Shown: positions 50,947 to 60,192, numbered from the stretch's first letter. The stretch is 64,000 bases of DNA from DATKJS01 sp964551995 (GCA_964551995.1 CAZKFD010000015.1:1-64000), one strand, 5' to 3'. Notes: generated by a model from the sequence alone, not told the origin. A program made the numbers and translations.

Positions 50947-51604
50947 GGAGCCTCTCGGCGATGCTCATAAATTCGAGAGAGAAGTCCTCCATGTCCGAGA
51001 TGACGTCCTTGATGCGGCCGAGGAAGTAATTGTAGGCGATGACGGCCGGAACGGCGGCGAAGAGGCCCACGGCCGTGGCGATGAGCGCTTCGGCGATCCC
51101 CGGCGCGACGACCTGGAGGCTGGCCGAGCGCATGGCGCCGATGCGCTCGAAGGAAATCATGATCCCCCAGACGGTGCCGAACAGTCCGATGAACGGGGAG
51201 ACGCTTCCGGTCGTGGCCAGGAAAAACATCATCCGTTCGAGCCGGGACACCTCGATGTTGGACGCCTTGAGGAGAGCTCGGTTGAGGCTGTCGGCCTTTT
51301 CTCCGCTCCAGCCGTTCCCCGCCGAGGACTTGCTCTGATAGGCCAGTTCCTTGTAGCCGGCCTGAAAAATCGTCGCGAGCGGGCTCGCCTTGTACTTCCG
51401 TGATGCATCGTTGACGTCGGTCAGGCTCTTGCTCTTCCGGAACGCGTCCAGGAACTTTTCCGACTGCCGGAAGGCCGAGCGAAGGGTGCGGCGTTTGAAG
51501 ATGATGATGGCCCAGGAGAAGACGGAGAAAAAGAGGAGCATAAGCAGGATCAGCTTGACGATGATGTCGGCGTCGTCGATGATTTTGAAGATATTGATAT
51601 TCAT
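50936..51604 (-). CDS. tolQ: TolQ/ExbB-family proton channel
   Basis: This 222-residue protein has three transmembrane helices (~15-38, ~130-150 and ~165-187). It carries the family signature in GLFGTVWGIMISFERIGA and APGIAEALIATAVGLFAAVPAVIAYN. It is the first gene of tolQ-tolR-tolA-tolB. A promoter with TTGACA lies 38 bases upstream. Confidence 0.94.
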   Translation of the reverse strand: MNINIFKIIDDADIIVKLILLMLLFFSVFSWAIIIFKRRTLRSAFRQSEKFLDAFRKSKSLTDVNDASRKYKASPLATIFQAGYKELAYQSKSSAGNGWSGEKADSLNRALLKASNIEVSRLERMMFFLATTGSVSPFIGLFGTVWGIMISFERIGAMRSASLQVVAPGIAEALIATAVGLFAAVPAVIAYNYFLGRIKDVISDMEDFSLEFMSIAERLHGS

Positions 51605-51618
51605 AACAATCCGTTCCC

Positions 51619-51647
51619 AAAAGTAGCATACGGGTCGTTTCCTGTCA
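51619..51647 (-). promoter_or_regulatory. probable promoter of tolQRAB
   Basis: On the minus strand a perfect TTGACA (51647-51642) with a 17-base spacer leads to a weak TACTTT (51624-51619). The -35 is convincing, the -10 is not. Confidence 0.45.
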
Positions 51648-51778
51648 ATAAACCGCGGCAGACCCCGAGGCCTCCGTCCCTCCGGGCCGGCTTCGGTCTC
51701 TGCTCTCCCGAGGAAGGACGAGCGCTTTTTTCGGGCGGAGGTTGATGGGGAGGACGTTTCGCGTTATAGTCATGCCTT

Positions 51779-52085
51779 CTGCATGATGAAGCGGCGATCC
51801 GCCTCCTGTCCGGTTCCATGAAGACGCTGGATACGTTCAAGAGAACCGTTTAGGGCAAGGGGGAGGACGTCCGGCCGGCCGAGAATTTCGGCTTTTACGC
51901 CGAGGGGATCCAGAAGAGATACCGCCGGGCCGTGTTCTTCGTCGGGAAGCATGTCTTCGAGGAGGAGAACGTCTTCACCCGCTTCCTCCACAACCAGACG
52001 GCCTTCAGCATCCAGCGGATCCTGCAGTTCAGGGGCATCCCCAGCATCATCCTGCCGATCCGCGTCATAAAGGCAGGATCCTAGC
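51779..52085 (+). pseudogene. remnant of an APC-type permease C-terminal domain
   Basis: A plus-strand reading gives protein-like sequence (HDEAAIRLLSGSMKTLD, then ENFGFYAEGIQKRYRRAV, ENVFTRFLHNQTAFSIQR, RGIPSIILPIRV). It is interrupted by an in-frame TAG at 51851 and a +1 shift near 52020, and ends at TAG 52083-52085. The HNQTAFSIQR/ILPIRV ending resembles the cytoplasmic tail of APC-superfamily permeases from memory. The membrane part is absent, so this is a decayed fragment. Confidence 0.55.
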
Positions 52086-52093
52086 GCCGCGGC

Positions 52094-54463
52094 TTAATGG
52101 ACGCGCTCGGGAACGACGCCGAGGAGGCGATGAAGGATCTGGCGGGCGACTTTCTTCGCGTCCCGTCCGCTCTCGTTGGTCGCGCCCACGCAGGAGGGGC
52201 AGCCGTCGCGGCAGGGGCAGGCATCGAGCGTCCGGAGGGCGTGGTCGAGGAGCTCGGTTTCGAGGGAGAAGAGCGAGGGGCTGAGCCCGATGCCGCCCGG
52301 GAAATTGTCGTAGATGAAGATATTGGGCTCGAAGTCCGCCTGCGCAATGGGCGGCATCTCCTCCTGCCCCTGCGTGCGGACAGGCATATTATGGGGCGGC
52401 AGGGACTCGCCCGTGGAGTTGTCGCCGATCGAGACGCCGACGTCGTGGAGGTCACACATCATGAAAAGCGGCGAGACGTGATGCAGGAGATAGGCCAGGC
52501 CGAAAAGCCCGTTGAGGCGCTGCTCTGACGGGTAGGGGATCGACTGGAGGAGCGTCGCGGGGACGGTCAGCCACCAGGCCGCGGTGTGCATCTCGTTCTC
52601 GGGCAGGCTGAGGTCGCCGGCGCCGACGTTCTCCATCGTGTGGAACTTGATCTTCTTGAAGCCGACGACCTGCGTCGTGACGTGGACCTCGCCGTGGGAG
52701 ACCCGGCACGCGGGGAGGGCCTTCCTGCCGAAGACGTCGAGGACTTTGATCTTCGTGTAGTCTATGGCGTCCGTGTAGTAGTCGACGTCGGTCTTCTTGA
52801 CGTAGGCCTTCCGCTCCTGGAAATCCAGCTTCTCGACGAAATACTGCTCGCCCTCGCAGAGGTAGATGGCCTTCTCATGGAGCGCCGTCAGCGCCGAGGT
52901 GAAATCGACCTCGGCGATGGCTCTGGCCGGGCCCGTCTGGTCAACGACGACGAAGTTGTCCGAACTGATGCTCCTTAGGCTCACAGAGTCGGCGGGGTAG
53001 GCGTCGGAGGTGTAGAACCACTTGTCCTGCGAGTGGTGGAGAAGCTTGTCCTCCTCGAGGAAGTTCAGGATGGTCGAGACGTCGGCGCGGCCGAACCTCT
53101 CACCGTCCTCGAAGGGCAGCTCGAAGGCGGCGCATTCGACGTGGCTGACGAGGATCGAGAGGTTGTCCGCATTGATGAGGGCCATCTCGGGCGACTTGCC
53201 GAAGAAGTAGTCGGGGTTGTGGACGATAAACTGGTCGAGGGGTGAGCTCGTGGCGACGAGGACCGCGGCCGACATCCCGGTCTTCCGCCCCGCGCGGCCG
53301 GCCCTCTGCCACATGCTGGCGATCGTCCCCGGGTAGCCCGCCAGGACGGCCACGTCCAGCGTCCCGATGTCGATGCCGAGCTCGAGGGCGTTGGTCGAGA
53401 CGACGCCCCGGATCTCGCCGCTCCGGATGCCCTTTTCGATCTCGCGGCGGGCCAGGGGCAGATAGCCGCCCCTGTAGCCGCGGACGAGGCCCTCCTTCTG
53501 GAGGCTCGTTTCGATGTCCTGCTTGAGGTAGGTCAGGAGGACCTCCGTGATCAGGCGGCTCTGGGCGAAGACGATCGTCTGGAGGCCGTTCTTGAGGAAG
53601 ATCGAAGCGACGCGCCGTGACTCGTTGACGTAGGACCGGCGGATTCCGAGGGCGGCGTTGACGACGGGCGGGGTGTAGAAGATGAAATATTTCTCGCCGC
53701 GGGGGGCGCCGTTGTCGTCGACGAGGACGACCGGGGCCTCGATCATCTTCTCGGCCATCTCGGCCGGGTTGGCGATCGTGGCCGTGGAGAGGATGAACTG
53801 CGGGTCGGAGCCGTAAAAACGGGCGATCCGCCGCAGGCGGCGCAAAACGTTGGCCAGGTGGCTGCCGAAGATGCCGCGGTAACTGTGGAGCTCGTCGATG
53901 ACGACGTACTTGAGGTTCTCGAAGAGCTTGATCCACTTCGTGTGATGGGGGAGGATGCCGGCGTGGAGCATGTCGGGGTTAGTGAGGACGATGTGGCCGC
54001 GGGCCCGGATGGCCTTGCGGGCGTCCTGGGGGGTGTCGCCGTCGTAGGTGAAGACGCGGATCTCCTCTGGCAGGCGGCGGTTGATGTCGTCGAGCTCAGC
54101 CTGCTGGTCTTGGGAGAGGGCCTTGGTCGGGAAGAGATAGAGAGCCCGGCTCGAGGGCTCTTTGAGGATGGCGTCGAGCACCGGGAGGTTGTAACAGAGG
54201 GTCTTGCCCGAGGCCGTCGGTGTCACGACGACGACGTTTTTCCGCTCTTGGAGCGCGTCCCAGGACGAGCGCTGGTGGGAATAGAGGCGGTGGAAACCCT
54301 TCTGGCCGAGAGCCTCGAGGAGAGCGGGGTGGACCCCGTCAGGGTAGTCGCGGTACTTCCCTTCCTGGGCCGGAAGGTGCTTCATGGCGCAGATTGAATC
54401 GGTCCGGTAGCCGATCTCCTTGAGGAGCTCGATCGAGCTGAGGATCCTGTCGTCGCTGGGCAT
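52094..54463 (-). CDS. MrfA/YprA-like DEAH-box DNA helicase with DUF1998
   Basis: This 789-residue SF2 helicase has motif I TPTASGKT (near 80), motif II DELH near 192, STATIANP near 228, the Lhr/MrfA-type motif TNALELGIDIG near 358 and motif VI QRAGRAGR near 385. The C-terminal DUF1998 domain ends in a zinc-site segment DACPCRDGCPSCVG (near 750). Relatives repair mitomycin C crosslinks in Bacillus, independently of UvrA. It lies divergent to uvrA, with a repeat-rich gap between them. Confidence 0.92.
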   Translation of the reverse strand: MPSDDRILSSIELLKEIGYRTDSICAMKHLPAQEGKYRDYPDGVHPALLEALGQKGFHRLYSHQRSSWDALQERKNVVVVTPTASGKTLCYNLPVLDAILKEPSSRALYLFPTKALSQDQQAELDDINRRLPEEIRVFTYDGDTPQDARKAIRARGHIVLTNPDMLHAGILPHHTKWIKLFENLKYVVIDELHSYRGIFGSHLANVLRRLRRIARFYGSDPQFILSTATIANPAEMAEKMIEAPVVLVDDNGAPRGEKYFIFYTPPVVNAALGIRRSYVNESRRVASIFLKNGLQTIVFAQSRLITEVLLTYLKQDIETSLQKEGLVRGYRGGYLPLARREIEKGIRSGEIRGVVSTNALELGIDIGTLDVAVLAGYPGTIASMWQRAGRAGRKTGMSAAVLVATSSPLDQFIVHNPDYFFGKSPEMALINADNLSILVSHVECAAFELPFEDGERFGRADVSTILNFLEEDKLLHHSQDKWFYTSDAYPADSVSLRSISSDNFVVVDQTGPARAIAEVDFTSALTALHEKAIYLCEGEQYFVEKLDFQERKAYVKKTDVDYYTDAIDYTKIKVLDVFGRKALPACRVSHGEVHVTTQVVGFKKIKFHTMENVGAGDLSLPENEMHTAAWWLTVPATLLQSIPYPSEQRLNGLFGLAYLLHHVSPLFMMCDLHDVGVSIGDNSTGESLPPHNMPVRTQGQEEMPPIAQADFEPNIFIYDNFPGGIGLSPSLFSLETELLDHALRTLDACPCRDGCPSCVGATNESGRDAKKVARQILHRLLGVVPERVH

Positions 54464-54543
54464 GGAACCATCCTCATCCTAGCTAAATCGCGGGCGCCGG
54501 TCAATGCGGCCGCCCCCGAACAAAACGGGGACACTGCTAAATA

Positions 54544-54652
54544 GGGGACACAGTACTCATTTCCGAATTTCACCCATGCCCTGGATGGCCATAATAAGGA
54601 GATTATTTCAACGGGTTATCCTGAGAAATTCGGAAATGAGTATTGCGTCCCC
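54544..54652. repeat. long imperfect inverted repeat (MITE/REP-like)
   Basis: Two 28-base arms (54544-54571 and 54625-54652) match at 26 positions as inverted copies around 53 bases. Extra GGGGACAC/GTCCCC units extend both sides (54527-54535; 54649-54680). The sequence has no gene, is AT-richer than its surroundings and sits between the helicase and uvrA genes. The ends resemble those next to REP-associated transposases, from memory. It is probably a non-autonomous mobile element. Confidence 0.68.
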
Positions 54653-54700
54653 AAATTCGGTGTCCCCAAATTCGGGTCCCCAATTCGTGCGGAAACGTGC

Positions 54701-54706
54701 TAAAAT
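54701..54706 (+). promoter_or_regulatory. -10 element of uvrA
   Basis: TAAAAT ends 9 bases before the ATG at 54716, with no ribosome-binding site and no clear -35 hexamer at 16-18 bases. It lies at the edge of the repeat element, which may supply part of the promoter. Confidence 0.5.
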
Positions 54707-54715
54707 ATATTGATT

Positions 54716-57241
54716 ATGCTCGACGAAATCCGCATCAAGAAGGCGGCGCAGCACAATCTTAAGCACATCGACGTCGCCCTGCCCCGAAACCGGCTCATCG
54801 TGGTCACTGGCCCGTCCGGCTCCGGCAAATCGTCCCTAGCCTTCGATACGATCTTCGCCGAGGGCCAGCGCCGTTACATTGAATGCCTCTCGGCCTACGC
54901 GCGCCAGTTCATCGACCAGATGGAGAAGCCCGAAGTGGAATCCGTCGAGGGCATTTCGCCGGCGATCTCCATAGATCAAAAGACGATCTCCGGCAACCCT
55001 CGTTCGACGGTCGGCACGATCACAGAGGTCTACGACCTGTTCCGGCTCCTCTACGCCAGGGTCGGAACGCCCCACTGCCCGAAGTGCGGCCGGGCCGTCA
55101 CCTCTCAGACGCCGGAAGAGATCCAGAGAAGGATCTCCGAGGCGTTCGGGGGAGAGAAACTGAGGATCCTGGCGCCGCTTGTCAAGGGGCGGAAGGGCGA
55201 ATACCAGCGCCTTTTCGAACGCCTGCGGAAGAAGGGCTTTCTCAGGGTGCGCGTCAACGGCGGCCTGCGCGAGCTCGAAGACGAGATCCCGCTCGAAAAG
55301 AACCGGAAGCACACGATCGAGGTCCTCATCGACACTATTCGGGTTGGGCCCGATTCGGAAAGGCGGCTCCGGGAGGCCGTGGGCAAGGCCCTCGAGGTCT
55401 CGGAAGGAGAGGCCCTCGCCGTCGATGACTCCGGCCGCGAGCGGTTCTTCTCGCTCAGCCTCCTCTGTCCTTATTGCGAGATCAGCCTGCCCGAGCTCGA
55501 ACCCCGGAATTTTTCCTTCAACAGCCCCTACGGCGCCTGCCCAAAGTGCCACGGCCTTGGCTACGAGACTCGGCTCGACGAGTGGGGCGAGCTCGAGCTC
55601 ACCGACGAGGTCTGCCCCGAATGCGGCGGCGCCCGTCTCAAGGCGGAGAGCCTCTCCATCAAGATCGGCGACAGGAACATCCATGAGATCGGCGAGCTTC
55701 CGGCCGACGCCCTGCTCGGAGAGCTTGCCCGCTTCGAGTTTTCGGCCGCCGAGCAGCTCGTCGCCTCGAAGATCCTGAAGGAGATCGGGGACCGGCTGCG
55801 CATCATGGAGAGCCTGGGGATGTCGTACCTCCAGCTCAACCGGACGGCCGCCTCTCTCTCCGGTGGCGAGGCCCAGCGGGTCCGGCTCGCGGTCCAGGTC
55901 GGAGCCCGCCTGCGGGGCGTCCTCTACGTCCTTGACGAGCCCACGATAGGCCTCCACCAACGCGATAACGGCCGCCTGATCGCCCTTCTGCGGGACCTGC
56001 GCGACGAGGGGAACTCCATCATCGTCGTCGAGCACGACGAGCAGACCATCCGGGCCGCCGACTACATTCTCGACCTCGGCCCGGGCGCGGGCGAGGCGGG
56101 CGGCTTCAAGGTCGCCGAGGGCCCCCTGGCCTCGATCCTCGGGTCTCCCGATTCCCTGACCGCACAGTACCTCCGAAAGGAGCGGAAGGTGCCCGTCCCG
56201 GCCGTGCGCCGCCGGCCCTCGGGCTGGCTGACGATCCGCGGGGCGCGCGAGCACAACCTGAAGGCTATCAACGTCGGGGTGCCGCTCTCGGTCATGACGG
56301 CGGTGACCGGAGTTTCGGGATCGGGCAAGAGCACGCTCATTTACGACATCCTGTACAAAGGCTTGACCAACAGGATCCACAACGCCCGCTATCGGGTGGG
56401 CCTCCATGACGGCATGGATGGCGTCGAGGCCATCGACAAGGTCGTCGCCGTGGACCAGAAGCCGATCGGTCGGACGCCGCGCTCGAACCCCGCGACATAC
56501 ACGGGCCTCTTCACCGCGCTGCGCGAGCTGTTCTCCCGGACCCCCGAGGCGCGCATGCGGGGCTATTCCGCCAGCCGTTTCAGCTTCAACGTCTCGGGCG
56601 GCCGGTGCGAGGAGTGCGAGGGCGCGGGCGTCAAAAAGATCGAGATGCACTTCCTGCCCGACGTCTTCGTGACCTGCGACCGTTGCGGCGGGAGGCGGTA
56701 CAACAAGGAGACCCTCGCCGTCGCCTACAAGGGCCGGACGATCGCCGATTTCCTGGCCATGGCGGTCGATGATGCCTACGAGCTTCTCAAGGCCCATCCG
56801 CAGCTCAAGCGGAAGCTGGCGACCCTGAAGAGGGTGGGTCTCGGCTACATCCGCCTGGGCCAGCCGGCGCCGACCCTCTCCGGGGGGGAAGCCCAACGCA
56901 TCAAGCTGACCAAGGAACTCGGCCGGCGCGCCACGGGCCGGACGCTTTACCTTCTGGACGAACCGACGACCGGCCTCCATTTCGACGACGTGCGCCGGCT
57001 TTTGGAGGTGTTGTCGGAGCTCGTGAGCCTCGGAAACACGGTTATCATCATCGAACACAACCTTGAAGTCATCAAATATTGCGACTATATTATTGATCTG
57101 GGGCCGGAGGGAGGAGATGAGGGGGGCCGCATCGTCGCCCAGGGGCCGCCGGAAAAGGTCGCCGCGGCTGTCCGCTCGTACACCGGACAGTACCTGAAGA
57201 AGGCCCTCGGGGACGGCCGGTCGGACCGGGAGGACGGCTGA
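54716..57241 (+). CDS. uvrA: excinuclease ABC subunit A, compact form
   Basis: This 841-residue UvrA has two ABC ATPase halves: Walker A GPSGSGKSS (near 29) and GVSGSGKST (near 535), with signatures LSGGEAQRV near 379 and LSGGEAQRI near 720. A UvrB-binding region (~115-235) is present. Zinc Cys pairs are seen (CPKC near 120, CPYC and CPKC near 250-275, CPEC, and CEEC with CDRC near 630-655). It is ~100 residues shorter than E. coli UvrA; the stretch between CPKCHGLG and CPECGG is only ~20 residues where E. coli has about 110. The ATG at 54716 replaces a TTG two codons upstream. Confidence 0.95.
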   Translation: MLDEIRIKKAAQHNLKHIDVALPRNRLIVVTGPSGSGKSSLAFDTIFAEGQRRYIECLSAYARQFIDQMEKPEVESVEGISPAISIDQKTISGNPRSTVGTITEVYDLFRLLYARVGTPHCPKCGRAVTSQTPEEIQRRISEAFGGEKLRILAPLVKGRKGEYQRLFERLRKKGFLRVRVNGGLRELEDEIPLEKNRKHTIEVLIDTIRVGPDSERRLREAVGKALEVSEGEALAVDDSGRERFFSLSLLCPYCEISLPELEPRNFSFNSPYGACPKCHGLGYETRLDEWGELELTDEVCPECGGARLKAESLSIKIGDRNIHEIGELPADALLGELARFEFSAAEQLVASKILKEIGDRLRIMESLGMSYLQLNRTAASLSGGEAQRVRLAVQVGARLRGVLYVLDEPTIGLHQRDNGRLIALLRDLRDEGNSIIVVEHDEQTIRAADYILDLGPGAGEAGGFKVAEGPLASILGSPDSLTAQYLRKERKVPVPAVRRRPSGWLTIRGAREHNLKAINVGVPLSVMTAVTGVSGSGKSTLIYDILYKGLTNRIHNARYRVGLHDGMDGVEAIDKVVAVDQKPIGRTPRSNPATYTGLFTALRELFSRTPEARMRGYSASRFSFNVSGGRCEECEGAGVKKIEMHFLPDVFVTCDRCGGRRYNKETLAVAYKGRTIADFLAMAVDDAYELLKAHPQLKRKLATLKRVGLGYIRLGQPAPTLSGGEAQRIKLTKELGRRATGRTLYLLDEPTTGLHFDDVRRLLEVLSELVSLGNTVIIIEHNLEVIKYCDYIIDLGPEGGDEGGRIVAQGPPEKVAAAVRSYTGQYLKKALGDGRSDREDG

Positions 57242-57246
57242 GGACC

Positions 57247-58236
57247 ATGGCGTTCAAAAATATCGCCGGAAACATCCGGGTCAAAAAAATCCTGAAGATG
57301 GCCCTCGAACGGGATCGCATCCCTAATTCCCTTCTCTTCACGGGGCCGGAGGGCATCGGCAAGAGGCAGATGGCTCTGGCCCTGGCCAAGGCCCTGAACT
57401 GCCGGGAGGCCGCGGCGGATTCCTGCGACTCGTGCCCGTCGTGCCGGGCTATCGAGGCGGGCCGTTTTCCCGACGTCATGACGATCCCGGACGCGGACCG
57501 GGACATCCTGATCGACGAGATCCGCTTCCTGAAGCAGGTGGCTTTCCTGAAGCCGATGGCCGGCCGCAAAAGGGTCTTCATCCTGAATCGGGCGGACAGC
57601 ATGAACGCGGACGCGGCCAATTCGCTTCTGAAAGTCCTCGAGGAGCCGCCGTCCTTCTCTCACTTCATCCTCCTGACCGACCGTCCGTACCTCCTACTCC
57701 CGACGATCGTTTCGCGCTGCCAGACGCTCGCGTTTTCTGCCGTCCGCAATGAGGAGATTGAGAAGATCCTTGTCGAACGGGACTACCCGCCGGACCAGGC
57801 CAGGATCCTGTCGCTCCTTGTGGACGGGAACCTCGAGCGGGCCCTGGAGCTTGACTGGGATGAGGTCCAGGCCCTGAAGGACGAAGCCTGGAAGATCTTT
57901 GAGGCGATGCTCGCCGGGAGCCGGCCGTCTCTCTTTCTGGACCGGTTCGGGTCCCTGTCGAAGTCATCGGAGGGCGAGTTCGAGGAGACGCTCCAAATCT
58001 TCTCTTCGTTCGCCCGGGACATGCTCCTCCTCCAGCTCGGCGGGGATGCCCGCTTCCTCCTCAACCCGGACTTCGAAGGCGATCTCCGCACGGCCGCGGC
58101 CGCCCTGTCCGTCGACCGTTCCCTGGAACTCCTCGCCGAGATGGACTCCGTCCTCTCTCTGCTCCCGAGGAGCCTGAACCGGAACCTCCTGGCTTCGGCC
58201 TTTCTTTCCAGCTTTGGAGAAATCAGCCATGTCTGA
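57247..58236 (+). CDS. holB: DNA polymerase III delta' subunit
   Basis: This 329-residue clamp-loader subunit has a degenerate P-loop GPEGIGKR (near 33), a zinc-binding set in CDSCPSC (near 60-66), and the SRC motif VSRCQT (near 157). NSLLKVLEEPP near 120 is highly conserved. It follows uvrA by 5 bases and overlaps ricT by 8 bases, a common holB-ricT arrangement. Confidence 0.94.
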   Translation: MAFKNIAGNIRVKKILKMALERDRIPNSLLFTGPEGIGKRQMALALAKALNCREAAADSCDSCPSCRAIEAGRFPDVMTIPDADRDILIDEIRFLKQVAFLKPMAGRKRVFILNRADSMNADAANSLLKVLEEPPSFSHFILLTDRPYLLLPTIVSRCQTLAFSAVRNEEIEKILVERDYPPDQARILSLLVDGNLERALELDWDEVQALKDEAWKIFEAMLAGSRPSLFLDRFGSLSKSSEGEFEETLQIFSSFARDMLLLQLGGDARFLLNPDFEGDLRTAAAALSVDRSLELLAEMDSVLSLLPRSLNRNLLASAFLSSFGEISHV

Positions 58237-58912
58237 GATCATCTGCGTTCAAAGCGAGACAACGCGGCGGCTCCTCCGCGCCAGGACCGGCGAGGAGCCC
58301 CTTCAGAAAGGCGACCGGTGCATCGTCGAGTCCGAGCTCGGTGGGGATCTGGTCGTCGTCGTCGACGACGCGAGCCTGCTCTGCCGGAACCCGAAGGCGG
58401 CCCGGACCGCCGTGCAGGTCATCCGTAAGGCCACCGACGAGGATCTTCGGAAATTCGAGTGGCTCCGCGAGAAGGAGCGGCGCGCCTTCGGCTTCTGCTT
58501 GGAGCGCATCAAAGCCCGGAACCTGCCGATGAAGCTCGTCTCGGTCCGCTATTTCTTCAGCGAGAAGAAGGGGATCTTCTATTACACGGCCGACGGCCGC
58601 ATCGACTTCCGTCAGCTCGTCAAGGACCTGGCCAAGGAACTCCGGATGAGGATCGAGATGCGCCAGGTCGGGGTCCGCGACGAGGCCAAGATGATCGGTG
58701 GCCTCGGCGTCTGCGGCCGCTGCCTCTGCTGCTTCAGTTTCATGAAGACCTTCGAGCCGGTGACGATCCAGAAGGCTCGCAAGCAGCAGATCGTGATCAA
58801 CCCGACGAAGATCTCAGGCCTCTGCGGCCGGCTGATGTGTTGCCTGGGTTTCGAGGAGCAGACGCGGGGCCGGATGTACACGGAGACCGACGACCGCCAG
58901 AACGAGGATTGA
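58229..58912 (+). CDS. ricT: PSP1 domain protein RicT (YaaT)
   Basis: This 227-residue protein carries the PSP1 domain (~60-150) and the cysteine motifs GVCGRCLCC (near 165) and GLCGRLMCCLGFE (near 202), which bind iron-sulphur clusters in the Bacillus RicAFT complex that guides RNase Y mRNA processing. The ATG at 58229 has GGAGA 8 bases upstream. The RicA and RicF partners are not in the window. Confidence 0.92.
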   Translation: MSEIICVQSETTRRLLRARTGEEPLQKGDRCIVESELGGDLVVVVDDASLLCRNPKAARTAVQVIRKATDEDLRKFEWLREKERRAFGFCLERIKARNLPMKLVSVRYFFSEKKGIFYYTADGRIDFRQLVKDLAKELRMRIEMRQVGVRDEAKMIGGLGVCGRCLCCFSFMKTFEPVTIQKARKQQIVINPTKISGLCGRLMCCLGFEEQTRGRMYTETDDRQNED

Positions 58913-58934
58913 CCGCCCGGCCGCGCCGCCTGCT

Positions 58935-59618
58935 TCAGGACTTGGAGAGAACCTTGAACTTGACGCGCGCCGACATGGCGGCCAGGGTGCCGTCGGGCTT
59001 GAACGCCCTGACCTGCCAGGCATAGGTCCGGCCCGCCCTGAGCCCGGCCCTGACGTTTTCGGGCAGAGCGGCCCGCGTTTCCGTCGTCGTCGCGTCCCAG
59101 AGGACCGTGTTCCCGGAAGAGAGGCTGAGCCGGTACTGCATGCCCGGCCCGGCACTTTTCCATTCGATGAAGGCCGGGGCTTCGACCATGCCGCCCTGGG
59201 GAGTGACAGGCGTCACAGAGGCGCCCCGGACGGTTTCGTCCCCCGAGAGGAGGAACTCGGGGGACAGGGCCGCCCGCCGGGGGAGGAGGAACCAAAGGGC
59301 GAAGAGGACCGCGGCCGCAGAAACGGCCACGACAGCCAGCCGCGGGGGGGTGAGGAAGGACGACCGTTTCCGGCCCCCCGCTTTCCGTGGAACGCCGCGC
59401 CCCTCCGCCTCCTCCTCGGCTCCGAAGACGCCCTCTTTCTTGAGGATCTGGATGATCTCGTCGCGCTCGCTCATCTTTTCGAAGCAGGACCGGCAGATAA
59501 AATAATGCTCCTCGAAATCTGTCTGCTCCTCGGCGGCCATCTTGTCCAGGAGGTAGCTGTCGATGAGGTCTTCATAACGGCATTTGCGCATGTCCGACAC
59601 CTGCCTGGATTTCACCAT
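58935..59618 (-). CDS. membrane zinc-finger protein, probable anti-sigma factor
   Basis: This is 227 residues from ATG 59618, or 218 from the in-frame ATG at 59591 (MRKCRYED). An N-terminal zinc-finger pattern HX3CX2C (HYFICRSC) after CRYEDLIDSYL matches anti-sigma zf-HC2. A transmembrane helix (LAVVAVSAAAVLFALWFLL) lies mid-protein. The periplasmic part resembles a fibronectin-type III fold (FIEWKSAGPGMQYRLSL and YAWQVRAF). Directly downstream of an ECF sigma gene, it probably holds that sigma at the membrane. Confidence 0.82.
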   Translation of the reverse strand: MVKSRQVSDMRKCRYEDLIDSYLLDKMAAEEQTDFEEHYFICRSCFEKMSERDEIIQILKKEGVFGAEEEAEGRGVPRKAGGRKRSSFLTPPRLAVVAVSAAAVLFALWFLLPRRAALSPEFLLSGDETVRGASVTPVTPQGGMVEAPAFIEWKSAGPGMQYRLSLSSGNTVLWDATTTETRAALPENVRAGLRAGRTYAWQVRAFKPDGTLAAMSARVKFKVLSKS

Positions 59619-59653
59619 TTTAGTCGACTCGGCGGATGGGAAAATGGAAAATT

Positions 59654-60154
59654 TTAGGCCCGCAGGCTCTTGCGGATAAGCTTGACGGCGTAGTTCACGC
59701 GCTCGCTGACCCGGCGGGGCGAGATACCCAGCTCGCGGGCCACCTCATCACGAGGAAGCTCTTTATAATAATAGAGATACAGGACATCGCGGAACTTCGG
59801 TTTGAGCCCCTGGACGAGGGCCGAGATCTGGCGGGACCGCTCCCGTCCCTCGGTTTCATCATGGGGGTCGGGGAAGGGCGCGGGCTCCGGGGCGTGGCGC
59901 AGGACCTTGGTCTTCTGGCGGATGTGGTCGATGATCCGCCGGCTCGTGATCGTATAGAGGAACGTCCCGACCGAGCTGTCGCCGCGGAAGGCGCCGGTCT
60001 TGACCTTCTCGATGGCCTGCGTGAGGATCTCGTCGACGACGTCCTCCCAGTCCGGCGTGGAGCTCCCGAGGGCCTTGCGGACGCGGAAGGAGATGACGGA
60101 CCGGTACTGGAGGATGGCCTCTTCGAGCGGCAGCCCCTTTTTTTCGATCGCCAC
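59654..60154 (-). CDS. ECF-family RNA polymerase sigma factor
   Basis: This is a 166-residue sigma-70-family protein with region 2 (DWEDVVDEILTQAIEKV to ITSRRIIDHIRQ, ~35-85) and region 4 (LKPKFRDVLYLYYYKELPRDEVARELGISPRRVSERV, ~115-155) containing a helix-turn-helix. The start is taken as GTG 60154, 9 bases after a perfect TATAAT. The longer frame starting at 60193 would have its first codons inside the promoter. It is paired with the membrane zinc-finger protein encoded downstream. The target regulon is unknown. Confidence 0.88.
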   Translation of the reverse strand: MAIEKKGLPLEEAILQYRSVISFRVRKALGSSTPDWEDVVDEILTQAIEKVKTGAFRGDSSVGTFLYTITSRRIIDHIRQKTKVLRHAPEPAPFPDPHDETEGRERSRQISALVQGLKPKFRDVLYLYYYKELPRDEVARELGISPRRVSERVNYAVKLIRKSLRA

Positions 60155-60163
60155 GGCCCTTTC

Positions 60164-60192
60164 ATTATAGAAAGCGCCCGGCGGACTCCACA
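60164..60192 (-). promoter_or_regulatory. promoter of the ECF sigma gene
   Basis: On the minus strand TTGTGG (60192-60187), a 17-base spacer and TATAAT (60169-60164) are followed by 9 bases to the GTG start, implying a leaderless message. Confidence 0.62.

Noticed and set aside
54836..57058. 740-codon minus-strand frame opposite uvrA
   Set aside because: Antisense shadow of uvrA with no family resemblance.
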